Shown piece by piece: positions 52,563-61,976 of a DNA stretch of 64,000 bases; the first letter of the stretch is position 1, and every line of letters starts with the position of its first letter. The notes beneath the pieces are model-generated. The model saw only the letters and a program-made list of their open reading frames with translations, was not told the DNA's origin and did not search any database. The stretch lies in the NCBI RefSeq assembly GCF_000007905.1, contig NC_004917.1, positions 1,178,001-1,242,000 of the forward strand, written 5' to 3'. The position numbers and the translations under genes are program-made. The DNA comes from Helicobacter hepaticus ATCC 51449. Its GTDB lineage: Bacteria > Campylobacterota > Campylobacteria > Campylobacterales > Helicobacteraceae.

Positions 52563-52585
52563 ATTTCCTCCTTTTGCTTTGTTTC

Positions 52586-52591
52586 ATTATA
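52586..52591 (-). promoter_or_regulatory. -10 box TATAAT of dld
   Basis: On the minus strand TATAAT reads 52591 to 52586, 23 bases before the ATG at 52562; a good AGGAGG lies between. Confidence 0.6.
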
Positions 52592-52613
52592 GCTTAGAGA
52601 AAATAAAATAAAC

Positions 52614-53030
52614 CTATCTACTGAATACCGCCTTGATATTTCCTTTTTGCAAAATAAGATTATTGCCTGAAATATAAGCAGAGGTATTGCCATCACTAAG
52701 AATCCGCATAAGCGCATCTTCAACTTCCATACTCTCTGGTGCGCACATCATACGTGTCATACCTGCACCACCAACTATAAGGGTATTTGCTTGAATTTGG
52801 TAATTGCCAAAAAAATTGTTGCATCCAGCATTACCATAAAAGCCTTTATCAGATTCAAAGTGGATAAATGCGTTATGCTCACTTAGCCCTACATTAATCT
52901 CTTTATGTCCATCACTTAATGTATTGAGTGTCCATTTAGCCATAATATCTCTTTGTATATCTTGTGCATTTCCACAACCTATTACCAATGCTCCTAGCAT
53001 ACCTGATAAGAAAAAATATTTAAGATTCAC
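52614..53030 (-). CDS. META-domain (HslJ-like) lipoprotein
   Basis: A 138-aa predicted lipoprotein: leader LKYFFLSGMLGALVIGC with lipobox VIG|C. It is followed by one META domain: IMAKWTLNTLSDG, AFIHFESDKGFYGNAGCNNFFGNYQIQANTLIVG, TRMMCAPESMEVEDALMRIL. The domain recalls E. coli HslJ, linked to heat and novobiocin response. The start is GTG at 53030, chosen because AAAGGAG stands five bases before it and the leader begins there. It lies 53 bases downstream of dnaE on the same strand. Confidence 0.82.
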   Translation of the reverse strand: MNLKYFFLSGMLGALVIGCGNAQDIQRDIMAKWTLNTLSDGHKEINVGLSEHNAFIHFESDKGFYGNAGCNNFFGNYQIQANTLIVGGAGMTRMMCAPESMEVEDALMRILSDGNTSAYISGNNLILQKGNIKAVFSR

Positions 53031-53083
53031 AAAAACTCCTTTATTAAAAAATATCATATTGTAGCTTATTATCTCAAATACTT

Positions 53084-56000
53084 TTATTCCTGCCACTCTA
53101 ATTCTTTAAATGCTTCTTTAATTTGCGAATGAACTTTGAGGTGACTAATAAAAGTATAGCCCAATGTATCATTTTTAATACGCACTCGTAACTCACGTTC
53201 ACCCTTAAGCTCTTTTGAGTAAGCCTTAAGTTTATCTAAAATGCCATTTTCAACGCAGCTCGCATCAATAACCACGCATAAGGGTGTGCAAACATCAATC
53301 TCACTAGGCTTCATATCAAGTGGGATAATCTTTGTATCTTCATCTTCTTGTGCAATATTTTTTATTATGGGCTCTATTTTTTCTTTAGCAGCTTCTTCAA
53401 GATTAAGAATCTTTAAAATACGCACATTAAATCTTTCTTCTCTCTCTTCTATTTTGCATTTAAGTGCCAAAGGCTCATCAAGATTGAATCCTTCAAGTGC
53501 TTCAAGGTGCTTTTCAAACACCATTATTTCAATTTTTCCACCATAATCTAGAAAATCAATACTCCCAAAAGGTTTGTTGCTTTTTTTGCTGATTCTTCGC
53601 TTGATTGAAAGAACCTTGCCTACAAGCATACATACAGAATTAAATTCTAGATTCTCTAATTCAAGACTTTTGATTATACCTTTGATATTTTTGAGTTTGT
53701 CTTTAAAGTCATCAAGAGGATGTCCTGATATATAGATTCCCATACATTCATACTCATAATCAAGCAAAGTGCGTATATCATATTCACCTTTATGAGTGAT
53801 AGGTAAGTATATATTAATCTCTACCTCATCTTCACCAAAGAGTGAATTATGTATCATTTCTTGTGCTTTACTTTTTTCTCGCCCTTTATCACAGAGTATA
53901 TCTATATATTCAAGCATACTTTTACGCGAGTAGCCTAGATTATCTAATCCTCCAGATTTAATCAATGGCTCTAAAGAGCGTTTTGTAAGTTTAGAGAAAT
54001 CTACCCTTGCGACGAAATCTTCCAAACTCTTGTATGCACCATTTTTTTCACGCTCTTCTATGATATTTTCAATAGGTGCATCGCCTAGTCCTTTAATAGC
54101 GCTTAGTCCAAAAATGATTTTTTTCACTCCATCAAATTCACCCACACCAAAATTGTTTTCAGAAATATTCACGTGTGGAGGGACAATCTCAATACCAAGA
54201 GATTTTACCTCATCAATGTATTTTGCTATAGATTCTATTTTATTTGTCTCACTTGTGAGCATAGCTGCCATAAATTCGTGTTCATAATAAGTTTTTAAAT
54301 ATGCAGTTTGATAGGTGATCATTCCATAGGCTGCGGCGTGAGATTTATTGAATCCATAGCCAGCAAATTTTACGATAATCTCCCATAAATCCTCCGCTTT
54401 AGCACGATTATAGCCTTGCTTTTGTGCTCCATCAGCAAATTCTTTTTTTAGTCTTAACATTTCATCAAGCTTCTTTTTCCCCATAGCACGGCGGACTAAA
54501 TCTGCACCGCCAAGAGAAAATCCACCAATGGTTTGCACAATTTGCATAACTTGCTCTTGATAGACAATAACACCATAGGTAGGTTTTAAAATAGGCTCTA
54601 GGGCGTCTATGAGATACTCAATTTTTACCAATCCGTGCTTACGCGCAACAAAATCATCAATAAGATCCATAGGTCCTGGACGATAGAGGGAAATCATTGC
54701 CACCACATCTTCAAAATTGCTTGGTTTGAGCCTTTTTGCTATTGCTTGCATACCTTCAGATTCTATTTGGAATAGTCCGAGCGTATTTCCGCTTTGGATT
54801 GTTTCATAGACTTTGTAATCGTCCATTTCCATTGTGCTAAAGTCAATTTCTTTTTCGTATCGCTTTTTAATAAGATTAATTGCATCATCAATTACAGTGA
54901 GCGTTTTAAGTCCTAAAAAGTCAAATTTAATTAAATCCACAGGCTCAAGCCAATTCATAGAATACTGCGTAGCGACACCATTCATTTTATCATTTGTATA
55001 AAGAGGGACTTTGTGCCATAGTTCTTCTTGGGAATCTATTACAATAGCTGCAGCGTGTGTGCCGGCATTGCGTTTTAATCCTTCAAGCAACAAGGCATAA
55101 TCCCATACTTGTTTTGCTAAAGGACTTTTCTCTACAAGTTCTTTAATCCTCGACTCTTTTTCCCACGCACCATCTTTTTCTTTACCATCTTTACCTATGT
55201 GTTTTGTAAGGGTGATACCAAGCTCTGCTGGGATAAGTTTTGCAAAAGCATCAGCATCATTATAGGGCATATTAAGCACACGTGCGACATCTCGTATCAC
55301 ACCTTTTGCAAGGAGCGAACCAAAGGTAATAACTTGTGCGACATTAAACTTGCCATAAGTATTTGCTACATATTCTATCATCTCGCCGCGTCTGCGTTGG
55401 CAAAAATCCATATCAATATCGGGCATACTTACCCGCTCGGGATTCAAAAATCGTTCAAAAAGTAAATCATATTTAAGCGGGTCAATATTTGTAATCTTAA
55501 GTGAATACGCTACGAGACTGCCTGCTGCTGAACCACGTCCGGGTCCCACGGGGATATTATTTTGTTTTGCAAAATTGACAAAATCCCACACAATGAGCAT
55601 ATAGCCGGGAAATTTCATTGAACTAATCACTTCTATCTCGTGTTCTAGACGTTTTTTATATATAGGGTGAGATTCTGTGGGGATATGTTTAAGTCGCTCC
55701 TCTAGCCCTTGACGACATTTAAAGGCGAAATACACTGCATCATCAATAGATTCTAAAGAGCAATTAAGAATCTGTGGCAAATTTTCTTTAAGCGCATAAT
55801 TTGTGGTATGTTTAAAAGTAGGAGGGGTTGCTGGAGTATTTTTTAATAGTATCTCACCTGTATGTTTGTTTTTAATCTCAATATTTTTCAAATCTAAATG
55901 AAGTTGGCATTTTTGCGCAATTTCTTGCGTATTTTCTAGCACTTCAGGCACATCACAAAAGAGCTTTTGCATCTCCTGCGGGGATTTAACATAAAATTCT

Positions 56001-56740
56001 TTAACTGAATGTTTTAGTCTATCTTTGTCGTTAAATGTTTTACCCATTGCCACACACATTGCTACTTCTTGCGCACTTGCATCTTCTTGCAAAGAATAAT
56101 GCGTATCATTTGTCGCAATCACTTTAATATCAAGCTCTCTGCCAAGCTTTAGAATCTGCTCATCAATGAAAAGTTGGTCGTTAATGCCGTGTCGCATAAG
56201 CTCAAGGTAAAAATCTTCACCAAAAATATCTTTGTATTCTAATGCTACTTCTTTGGCTACTTCATAACCTTTTGCTCCAAATCGCACATTGCGTTGATTG
56301 CTGGTATTAAGTTGCCAATTTATCTCGCCTTGTAGGCAGGCTGAAGAGCAAACAAGCCCTTCGCTCCTCTCTCTTAGTAAAGCTTTGTTAATACGAGGAT
56401 AGTAATAAAATCCCTCAATAAAAGATTGTGAGGAGAGATACATTAGATTCTTATAACCTATTTCATTTTTGGCAAAGAGGCAGAGATGGAATCGCTGCTT
56501 GATTGTTTTATCACCGAGTGTATCGCCATTATGCAGATAGGCTTCCATACCGATAATGGGATTAAGCCCCTCTTCTTTCATACTTACATAAAAATCAAGC
56601 GCACCAAACATATTGCCGTGGTCAGTAATCGCAACAGATTCCATACCTAATTCACGAATGCGTTTAGCTAGGAATTTAATTTTATTTGCGCCATCAAGTA
56701 AGGAGTATTCGGTATGAAGATGAAGATGTGTAAAGCTCAT
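53084..56740 (-). CDS. dnaE: DNA polymerase III subunit alpha
   Basis: The 1218-aa replicative polymerase subunit. The PHP domain begins HLHTEYSLLDGANK; the polymerase core has GPGRGSAAGSLVAY and PDIDMDFCQRRRGEMIEY with the metal aspartates. Next come GYGFNKSHAAAYGMITYQTAYLKTYY, HhH motifs (KSLEDFVARV), and an OB fold (VCMLVGKVLSIKRRI..FGSIDFLDYGGKIEIMVF). Length is normal for the family. A TATAAT box lies at 56793-56788. Probably followed in the transcript by the META lipoprotein. Confidence 0.97.
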   Translation of the reverse strand: MSFTHLHLHTEYSLLDGANKIKFLAKRIRELGMESVAITDHGNMFGALDFYVSMKEEGLNPIIGMEAYLHNGDTLGDKTIKQRFHLCLFAKNEIGYKNLMYLSSQSFIEGFYYYPRINKALLRERSEGLVCSSACLQGEINWQLNTSNQRNVRFGAKGYEVAKEVALEYKDIFGEDFYLELMRHGINDQLFIDEQILKLGRELDIKVIATNDTHYSLQEDASAQEVAMCVAMGKTFNDKDRLKHSVKEFYVKSPQEMQKLFCDVPEVLENTQEIAQKCQLHLDLKNIEIKNKHTGEILLKNTPATPPTFKHTTNYALKENLPQILNCSLESIDDAVYFAFKCRQGLEERLKHIPTESHPIYKKRLEHEIEVISSMKFPGYMLIVWDFVNFAKQNNIPVGPGRGSAAGSLVAYSLKITNIDPLKYDLLFERFLNPERVSMPDIDMDFCQRRRGEMIEYVANTYGKFNVAQVITFGSLLAKGVIRDVARVLNMPYNDADAFAKLIPAELGITLTKHIGKDGKEKDGAWEKESRIKELVEKSPLAKQVWDYALLLEGLKRNAGTHAAAIVIDSQEELWHKVPLYTNDKMNGVATQYSMNWLEPVDLIKFDFLGLKTLTVIDDAINLIKKRYEKEIDFSTMEMDDYKVYETIQSGNTLGLFQIESEGMQAIAKRLKPSNFEDVVAMISLYRPGPMDLIDDFVARKHGLVKIEYLIDALEPILKPTYGVIVYQEQVMQIVQTIGGFSLGGADLVRRAMGKKKLDEMLRLKKEFADGAQKQGYNRAKAEDLWEIIVKFAGYGFNKSHAAAYGMITYQTAYLKTYYEHEFMAAMLTSETNKIESIAKYIDEVKSLGIEIVPPHVNISENNFGVGEFDGVKKIIFGLSAIKGLGDAPIENIIEEREKNGAYKSLEDFVARVDFSKLTKRSLEPLIKSGGLDNLGYSRKSMLEYIDILCDKGREKSKAQEMIHNSLFGEDEVEINIYLPITHKGEYDIRTLLDYEYECMGIYISGHPLDDFKDKLKNIKGIIKSLELENLEFNSVCMLVGKVLSIKRRISKKSNKPFGSIDFLDYGGKIEIMVFEKHLEALEGFNLDEPLALKCKIEEREERFNVRILKILNLEEAAKEKIEPIIKNIAQEDEDTKIIPLDMKPSEIDVCTPLCVVIDASCVENGILDKLKAYSKELKGERELRVRIKNDTLGYTFISHLKVHSQIKEAFKELEWQE

Positions 56741-56787
56741 AAGTATGCCCTTTGAATGTAATATTCATTTTATTAAAAGTAAGTGAA

Positions 56788-56793
56788 ATTATA
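56788..56793 (-). promoter_or_regulatory. -10 box TATAAT of dnaE
   Basis: On the minus strand TATAAT reads 56793 to 56788, 47 bases before the dnaE ATG. Confidence 0.5.
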
Positions 56794-56860
56794 AAATAAA
56801 CTCCATTAGAAACACTTAAAATGGGAAAGATTCTTTATTTTAACATTAAATTTCATAGTT

Positions 56861-56866
56861 TATAAT
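56861..56866 (+). promoter_or_regulatory. -10 box TATAAT of the LprI-ankyrin gene
   Basis: A perfect TATAAT 30 bases before ATG 56897; GGAGGAG lies in the leader. Confidence 0.6.
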
Positions 56867-56896
56867 CTTGCTATATTTTATGGAGGAGATAGATTA

Positions 56897-58300
56897 ATGA
56901 GGGTTTGGTATATTTTTGTCTTTTTGTGGATTTTGCCTTTGGGGGTAAATGCAAAAGATGAGCTTAGAAAGCACCCGTTGGCAGTTTTTGCAAATTGTGA
57001 TGAAGTGTGCTTTGATAATGCACTCAATGATGACTTAACGCTTAAAGATGATATAGAGCCGATAAAAGCACCAAGTTTTGATTGCACAAAAGCTCACAAT
57101 GCCATAGAACAAATGATTTGCAAAGACAAAGAGCTTGCTATGCTTGATGCACTTATGGCACAACGTTATAAATATGTCAAAGATTATATCCCCACACTTG
57201 TTGAAAGTAATTCACAACTCCAAGCAATAGGGCAAAAAGAGCTTAAAAATATGCTTTTATCAATGCAACGCGATTGGCTTAAAACTTTACAAAGTTGTCA
57301 GAATCTCCCTTCTAATAAGGCTCGCCTTTGTGTGAGAGAACTCCTTGCTCTCAGAGTGCTTTCTCTCGCTATATTTCCTTATGATAGATTTTACCCAGAC
57401 ACTCTAGGAGAACTTGATGATTTTAATAATATGGGTATATCATATTTTAATAATGCGTGGGATTTTATGACATATCTAAGCTTAAACTATGGTTGTTATA
57501 ATGCTTTGTCAGTGCTTATTACAAATCAAACAGAGGCAAATAAGCCACTTGTTTATTATACATGGGAAAGATTTGAGCCAATGGATGATGAGGGCATGAG
57601 AAGTTATTTTTATGAGGATGTTCGCCAAGAGCAAAGTTCTTTAAGAATGACATTTTCTAATGAATTGAGTTTGCAATATCTCCTTGATAAAGGGGCAAAG
57701 GTAGCATTTGAAGATGTGCAAGAATTTTTGAGTTACTTTTTAAAGAGTTTTCCAAATAAGGCACAAAATCAAAGAATCTTTATGCGTTTATACAAACCAA
57801 TCCGAGAGGATATTACTTCAGAGCAGTTTTATACACTTGTGCGAAAAATTGCACTAGATAATACTGCTGATAAAGGATTTGAAAGAGTATCCTATGAATT
57901 ATTGCCTCTCATCTTAAAGGATAAGGGGGAAGATATTGATTTAAATGCTAAAGATGAAAATGGTAATACGCTAATGCACCATATTGCATATAATGCAACC
58001 TACGCAGACAATATAAGTGTATTTCATATTCTTAAAGATTTTGGTGCAGATGTGAATGCGAAAAATAAAAATGGTGATACGCCCTTGCATATATTGACAC
58101 AAAAAGGCAACCCTTATCTCATCGCTCAACTTTTGGCACTCGGAGGGGATTCTTCAGTGCGCAATAATGAAGGATTAATACCATTGCAGGTAGAAATATT
58201 TTCTGGAAATTATTATCGTGAAGTGCTTAAGCTTTTATGTGAGCAACAGGCAAAAGAGGAGACAAAAATACAAGAGTGTATCGCGCAACATCTAAATTAA
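56897..58300 (+). CDS. Secreted LprI-like (DUF1311) protein with C-terminal ankyrin repeats
   Basis: A 467-aa protein with a signal peptide (VWYIFVFLWILPLGVNA). Residues about 55-155 form an LprI/DUF1311-like helical domain: FDCTKAHNAIEQMICKDKELAMLD, MQRDWLKTLQSCQ and RLCVRELLALR with paired cysteines; the family includes lysozyme inhibitors. The middle has no recognised domain. From about residue 345 there are ankyrin repeats: DENGNTLMHHIAYNA, NKNGDTPLHILTQKGNPYLIAQLLALGGD, NNEGLIPLQVE. Its stop overlaps that of nusA by four bases. A role against host lysozyme is inference. Confidence 0.75.
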   Translation: MRVWYIFVFLWILPLGVNAKDELRKHPLAVFANCDEVCFDNALNDDLTLKDDIEPIKAPSFDCTKAHNAIEQMICKDKELAMLDALMAQRYKYVKDYIPTLVESNSQLQAIGQKELKNMLLSMQRDWLKTLQSCQNLPSNKARLCVRELLALRVLSLAIFPYDRFYPDTLGELDDFNNMGISYFNNAWDFMTYLSLNYGCYNALSVLITNQTEANKPLVYYTWERFEPMDDEGMRSYFYEDVRQEQSSLRMTFSNELSLQYLLDKGAKVAFEDVQEFLSYFLKSFPNKAQNQRIFMRLYKPIREDITSEQFYTLVRKIALDNTADKGFERVSYELLPLILKDKGEDIDLNAKDENGNTLMHHIAYNATYADNISVFHILKDFGADVNAKNKNGDTPLHILTQKGNPYLIAQLLALGGDSSVRNNEGLIPLQVEIFSGNYYREVLKLLCEQQAKEETKIQECIAQHLN

Positions 58301-59424
58301 GACTTAAAGAGGGAGCTAAGCGCGTCTATACCTGTTTTTTCAGCTGGGGTATTTTCATTTTCAAGTGGCTTAGATTCTGTAATTTCTTGGAGTTCAATAT
58401 CGCATTCACATAACATACTTGCAAGACGTATATTTACACCATTTTTACCAATAGCTTTACTTTTTTGCTCACTTTTTATTTGCACGATTGCTTTTTTTCG
58501 CTCTCCCTCTTGTGCCTCTTCAATCTTAACACTGACTACTTGTGCGGGGGTCAAAGCCTTAGCGACAAAAATTTCAAGTGTGCTATGATACTCCACGCAG
58601 TCAATATTTTCATTTGCTAATTCTTTGCTTACAGCATTGATTCTTACACCTTTAACGCCTACGCAGCACCCAATGGGGTCAATACGTGCACTATTTGAAT
58701 ATACAGCAACTTTTGCCCTATCACCGGGTATTCTCGCACTTTTGTGGATAATCACTTCATTATCTTTTATCTCTGGCACTTCCATTGCGAGGAGTTCTTC
58801 TAAAAATTTCGGCGTTGTGCGGGAAAGTTCCACTTGCAATCCATTACGATTAATGCCTACAAATTTTAAAATTGCTCGCACACAATCACCAACTTTGAAA
58901 TTTTCGCCCTTAATGCGATTTTTTTGTGGCAATATTGCGCGGATACTTTCAATTTCTATAAAGGTATTGCCGCTATCATCTATGCCCACAACTTGCCCAT
59001 TAACGATTTTACCCACCATTGCGCGGAAGTTTTGCAAGATTTGATTTTCAATGGAACGTTGCAAATTGTATTCAAGATTTAAAAAAAGCTTATTAATAGC
59101 CCCTCTACTCATAGCATCTAATTGCAATTCGCAATCTACTTCATCACCTATGCTTACATCACCAAGTCCTTTTGCTTGAGAAAGAGGGAGGAATGTCCCT
59201 AGATTCTCCTCGCTTAAATCTTGCTCATCTGCACATACTTTCATACGATAAAAAAGCTTGAGTGTGCGCTCTTTAGCATCTTGCTCAACAAAATAATCAT
59301 AATGTGGATTAATCTCTTCTTGAGCAATTTTAATTAAGCCTTCTTTGACAATTTCTAACACAGCTTGCGATTCTAAGCCTTTATCATAAGCAATTAAATC
59401 AATAATATCTAAAATCTTTTCCAT
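58297..59424 (-). CDS. nusA: Transcription termination/antitermination protein NusA
   Basis: A 375-aa RNA polymerase-binding protein. The N-terminal domain (MEKILDIIDLIAYDKGL..) is followed by an S1 domain (IVNGQVVGIDDSGNTFIEIESIRAILPQKNRI) and two KH domains (DPIGCCVGVKGVRINAVSKEL; QKSKAIGKNGVNIRLASMLCECDIEL). It lacks the C-terminal acidic repeats, as in many bacteria. AAGGAG abuts the ATG at 59433 but lies nine bases before ATG 59424, so the latter is chosen. Convergent with the LprI-ankyrin gene. Confidence 0.95.
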   Translation of the reverse strand: MEKILDIIDLIAYDKGLESQAVLEIVKEGLIKIAQEEINPHYDYFVEQDAKERTLKLFYRMKVCADEQDLSEENLGTFLPLSQAKGLGDVSIGDEVDCELQLDAMSRGAINKLFLNLEYNLQRSIENQILQNFRAMVGKIVNGQVVGIDDSGNTFIEIESIRAILPQKNRIKGENFKVGDCVRAILKFVGINRNGLQVELSRTTPKFLEELLAMEVPEIKDNEVIIHKSARIPGDRAKVAVYSNSARIDPIGCCVGVKGVRINAVSKELANENIDCVEYHSTLEIFVAKALTPAQVVSVKIEEAQEGERKKAIVQIKSEQKSKAIGKNGVNIRLASMLCECDIELQEITESKPLENENTPAEKTGIDALSSLFKS

Positions 59425-59505
59425 AAAATCCATCTCCTTAGGTCTATATTGTGGGACTATGCCTTCATAGCTTGCGGATTTGTAGGCTATATGGCTTAAT
59501 GAAGA

Positions 59506-59518
59506 ATTATAGATTATA
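59506..59518 (-). promoter_or_regulatory. Two -10 candidates for nusA
   Basis: On the minus strand TATAAT is found twice, 59518-59513 and 59511-59506, about 80-90 bases before the nusA start. Confidence 0.4.
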
Positions 59519-59560
59519 ATAAAATTTTGCTTAAAGTTTCACAAATATGCCTTTTTTGGC

Positions 59561-59566
59561 TATAAT
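59561..59566 (+). promoter_or_regulatory. -10 box TATAAT of the HP0268-like/miaB operon
   Basis: A perfect TATAAT 33 bases before ATG 59600, with AAGGAG in the leader. Confidence 0.65.
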
Positions 59567-59599
59567 GCGAGATTCTATACTTTAAATTAAGGAGAGATT

Positions 59600-59860
59600 A
59601 TGGAACTTAAACTTGCTAAAAGCACGCTCTCTCAAGCGAATGCTAAAAATAAAGTCAATGTAGCAAAAATAAGTTATGAAGATATGCTCAAAAAATGCGC
59701 ACAAGGAGAACATATTTTCTATTTTGATAAAGAAAATTCGCATAAGGAAATGCAAAAAGTATGTGCTTCTTTCCAAAAAGCAGGCTATAATACATATCTC
59801 AATGAAGTGCGCTATGGTCTTGATGAAGCAAGTTATATCTATGAACTTCATATTATCTAA
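59600..59860 (+). CDS. HP0268-like small protein (putative nicking nuclease)
   Basis: An 86-aa protein matching in layout the Helicobacter family of HP0268, for which a Smr-like fold and nicking/RNase activity have been reported. Recognisable blocks are MELKLAKSTLSQANAKNKV, GEHIFYFDKENSHKEMQKV and YGLDEASYIYELHII. As in H. pylori it stands just before miaB and the DUF374 gene. The identification relies on remembered family pattern and gene order; no catalytic residue is assigned here. Confidence 0.75.
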   Translation: MELKLAKSTLSQANAKNKVNVAKISYEDMLKKCAQGEHIFYFDKENSHKEMQKVCASFQKAGYNTYLNEVRYGLDEASYIYELHII

Positions 59861-59887
59861 AATCATAGAATCTATACACTTGAGACA

Positions 59888-61276
59888 ATGAAACTTTTTA
59901 TACAAACATTGGGTTGTGCAATGAATGAGCGCGATTCTGCGCATATGATTGCCGAATTACGCGATAAAAAACATTATACTCTTACAAATGATATTAAACA
60001 AGCAGATTTGATTCTTATTAATACTTGCTCTGTGCGCGAAAAACCAGAAAAAAAGCTTTTTTCTGAAATTGGAGCATTTGCCAAAGAAAAAAAAGCAGGG
60101 GCAAAAATCGGTGTTTGTGGTTGCACAGCCAGTCATTTGGGTGAGGAAATTATCAAAAAAGCTCCAAGTGTAGATTTTGTATTAGGTGCAAGAAATGTAT
60201 CAAAAATAACGCAAGTGCTTGAGCGTCCCAAAGCCGTTGAGGTAGATATTGATTATGATGATAGCACTTATGTGTTTGCCTCTTCACAAGGTATGGGTAT
60301 CAAAGCGCATCTTAACATCTCCATAGGTTGTGATAAAAAATGTAGTTATTGCATTGTGCCCTTTACGCGTGGTAAAGAGATTTCAGTTCCTAAAGATTTG
60401 CTTATATCTGAAGCAAAAAAATGTGTGGCAAGTGGTGCGAAAGAATTACTTTTATTAGGGCAAAATGTTAATAATTATGGCGTGAGATTTTCACACTCTC
60501 ACCCAAAAACAAATTTTACGCAGCTTTTACGCGCTTTGAGCGAGATTGATGGTTTATACAGAATCCGTTTTACTTCTCCACACCCATTGCATATGGACGA
60601 TGAATTTTTAGAGGAATTTGCAAGTAATCCTGTAATTGCCAAAGGCATACATATTCCATTACAAAGTGGTTCAAGCCAGATTCTCAAAATGATGAGAAGA
60701 GGTTATGATAAGCAATGGTATCTTAACAGAATTGCTAAACTTAAGTCCCTTGTCCCTAATGTTGGCATTGGCACAGATATTATTGTGGGATTTCCTACCG
60801 AATCCGAGCAAGACTTTGAAGACACGATGGAAGTACTTTCTCTTGTAGAGTTTGATACGCTTTATAGTTTTGTATATTCGCCTCGTCCGCATACAAGTGC
60901 GTTTGAATATGACAAAAGTATGCTTGTGTCTCCTGAAGTGGCAAAAGAGCGTTTAGCACGATTGCAAAATCTTCATAAAGAGATTCTTAGCAAAAAAGCA
61001 CAACTTGAAATTGGACGCATTCATAATGTGCTTATTGAAAATCACTACAATGGTGAGGGGCAGTGTTGGAGTGAGGGGCGTAGTAGTAGCAATAAGCTGA
61101 TTAAAATTTTAGATAAAAAATGTGAGATTGGTTCTATCGTAAAAGTAGAGATAACACACAATGAAGGTGGTGGGCTTATGGGGAGATTTATAAATGAACT
61201 AAGTCTTAGCGAAGCACTTGCTTCTAAGGAATATTTTCAAAATCCTATATACATTCAAGAAGGTGCCTTATGCTAA
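59888..61276 (+). CDS. miaB: tRNA-2-methylthio-N6-dimethylallyladenosine synthase
   Basis: A 462-aa radical-SAM methylthiotransferase acting on i6A37 of tRNAs. The N-terminal cluster domain has Cys10 (TLGCAMNERDS), Cys47 (NTCSVREKPEKK) and Cys77 or 79 (GVCGC). The radical-SAM motif is C148-x3-C152-x2-C155 (CDKKCSYCIVPFTRG), and a TRAM domain ends the protein. IHIPLQSGSSQILKMMRRGY is typical. It overlaps the acyltransferase gene by seven bases. Confidence 0.96.
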   Translation: MKLFIQTLGCAMNERDSAHMIAELRDKKHYTLTNDIKQADLILINTCSVREKPEKKLFSEIGAFAKEKKAGAKIGVCGCTASHLGEEIIKKAPSVDFVLGARNVSKITQVLERPKAVEVDIDYDDSTYVFASSQGMGIKAHLNISIGCDKKCSYCIVPFTRGKEISVPKDLLISEAKKCVASGAKELLLLGQNVNNYGVRFSHSHPKTNFTQLLRALSEIDGLYRIRFTSPHPLHMDDEFLEEFASNPVIAKGIHIPLQSGSSQILKMMRRGYDKQWYLNRIAKLKSLVPNVGIGTDIIVGFPTESEQDFEDTMEVLSLVEFDTLYSFVYSPRPHTSAFEYDKSMLVSPEVAKERLARLQNLHKEILSKKAQLEIGRIHNVLIENHYNGEGQCWSEGRSSSNKLIKILDKKCEIGSIVKVEITHNEGGGLMGRFINELSLSEALASKEYFQNPIYIQEGALC

Positions 61277-61914
61277 GTCGTGAGAGAAAACGTCAGATAC
61301 TTATTAAAATCGCTCCACCCATTATGTATGCTGCATTGCGTATTTTATATGCTCTTACACGACATAGATTTCACATCAATGAGCACGCAAAAGAGCACAA
61401 TTTTATTGGTGCATTTTGGCACGGAGAACTTCTTATGTTGCCTTTTTTATATAAGAGATTCCAAAAGGTTGTAAGTAAAGAGCGTGATAAGGGTTTTTAT
61501 ATCGTGCAATCTCATCATTTTGATGCTGAACTTATGGTGCGTGTTATTGCACTTTTTGGTTTAAAAACTTTACGCGGTTCGTCTTCAAAAGGTGGTTTGC
61601 GTGTATTAATGGAAGCCTTGAAGTTGCTTAAAGGAGGGTGCGACATAGGAATGTCTCCTGATGGACCAAAAGGACCTTATCATTCCATATCTGATGGCAT
61701 AGTGGTGATGAGTCAAAAAACTGAGCGGTATATTGTCCCTATACGCGTAGTGTATAGTCGTTATTGGGAGTTAAAAACTTGGGATAAATTTCGTATTCCT
61801 AAACCATTTTCGCGGGTTGATTATCATATGCTTGATGGTTTTGTCATTGATAAAAATATGAATTTACAAGATGCAAAAAATTTAGTGCGCTTACATTTAG
61901 AAAAGGAACTCTAA
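61270..61914 (+). CDS. DUF374-family lysophospholipid-acyltransferase-like protein
   Basis: A 214-aa member of the LPLAT superfamily (DUF374). One membrane-like N-terminal segment (KIAPPIMYAALRILYALTRH) is followed by FIGAFWHGELLMLPFLYKR, SHHFDAELMVRVIALFGLKTLRGSSSKGG and DIGMSPDGPKGPYHSISDGIVVMSQKTERYIVPI. The motif at HFDAE may stand in for the usual HxxxxD catalytic pair. Lipid A or phospholipid acylation is likely. Its start lies within the end of miaB. Confidence 0.8.
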   Translation: MLSRERKRQILIKIAPPIMYAALRILYALTRHRFHINEHAKEHNFIGAFWHGELLMLPFLYKRFQKVVSKERDKGFYIVQSHHFDAELMVRVIALFGLKTLRGSSSKGGLRVLMEALKLLKGGCDIGMSPDGPKGPYHSISDGIVVMSQKTERYIVPIRVVYSRYWELKTWDKFRIPKPFSRVDYHMLDGFVIDKNMNLQDAKNLVRLHLEKEL

Positions 61915-61951
61915 ATGCTTATAATTGATTCAAACTTCACCAAAGTTTTGC

Positions 61952-61957
61952 TAAAAT
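61952..61957 (+). promoter_or_regulatory. Extended -10 box (TGCTAAAAT) before the PilM-like gene
   Basis: TAAAAT with TG one base upstream, 19 bases before GTG 61977. The leader would be very short unless TTG at 61992 is the true start. Confidence 0.4.
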
Positions 61958-61976
61958 TGATAAAAATTGTAAATAT

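Noticed and set aside
53031-53096. Extending the META lipoprotein start to 53096 so that it overlaps dnaE
   Set aside because: The lipoprotein leader and AAAGGAG put the start at GTG 53030.
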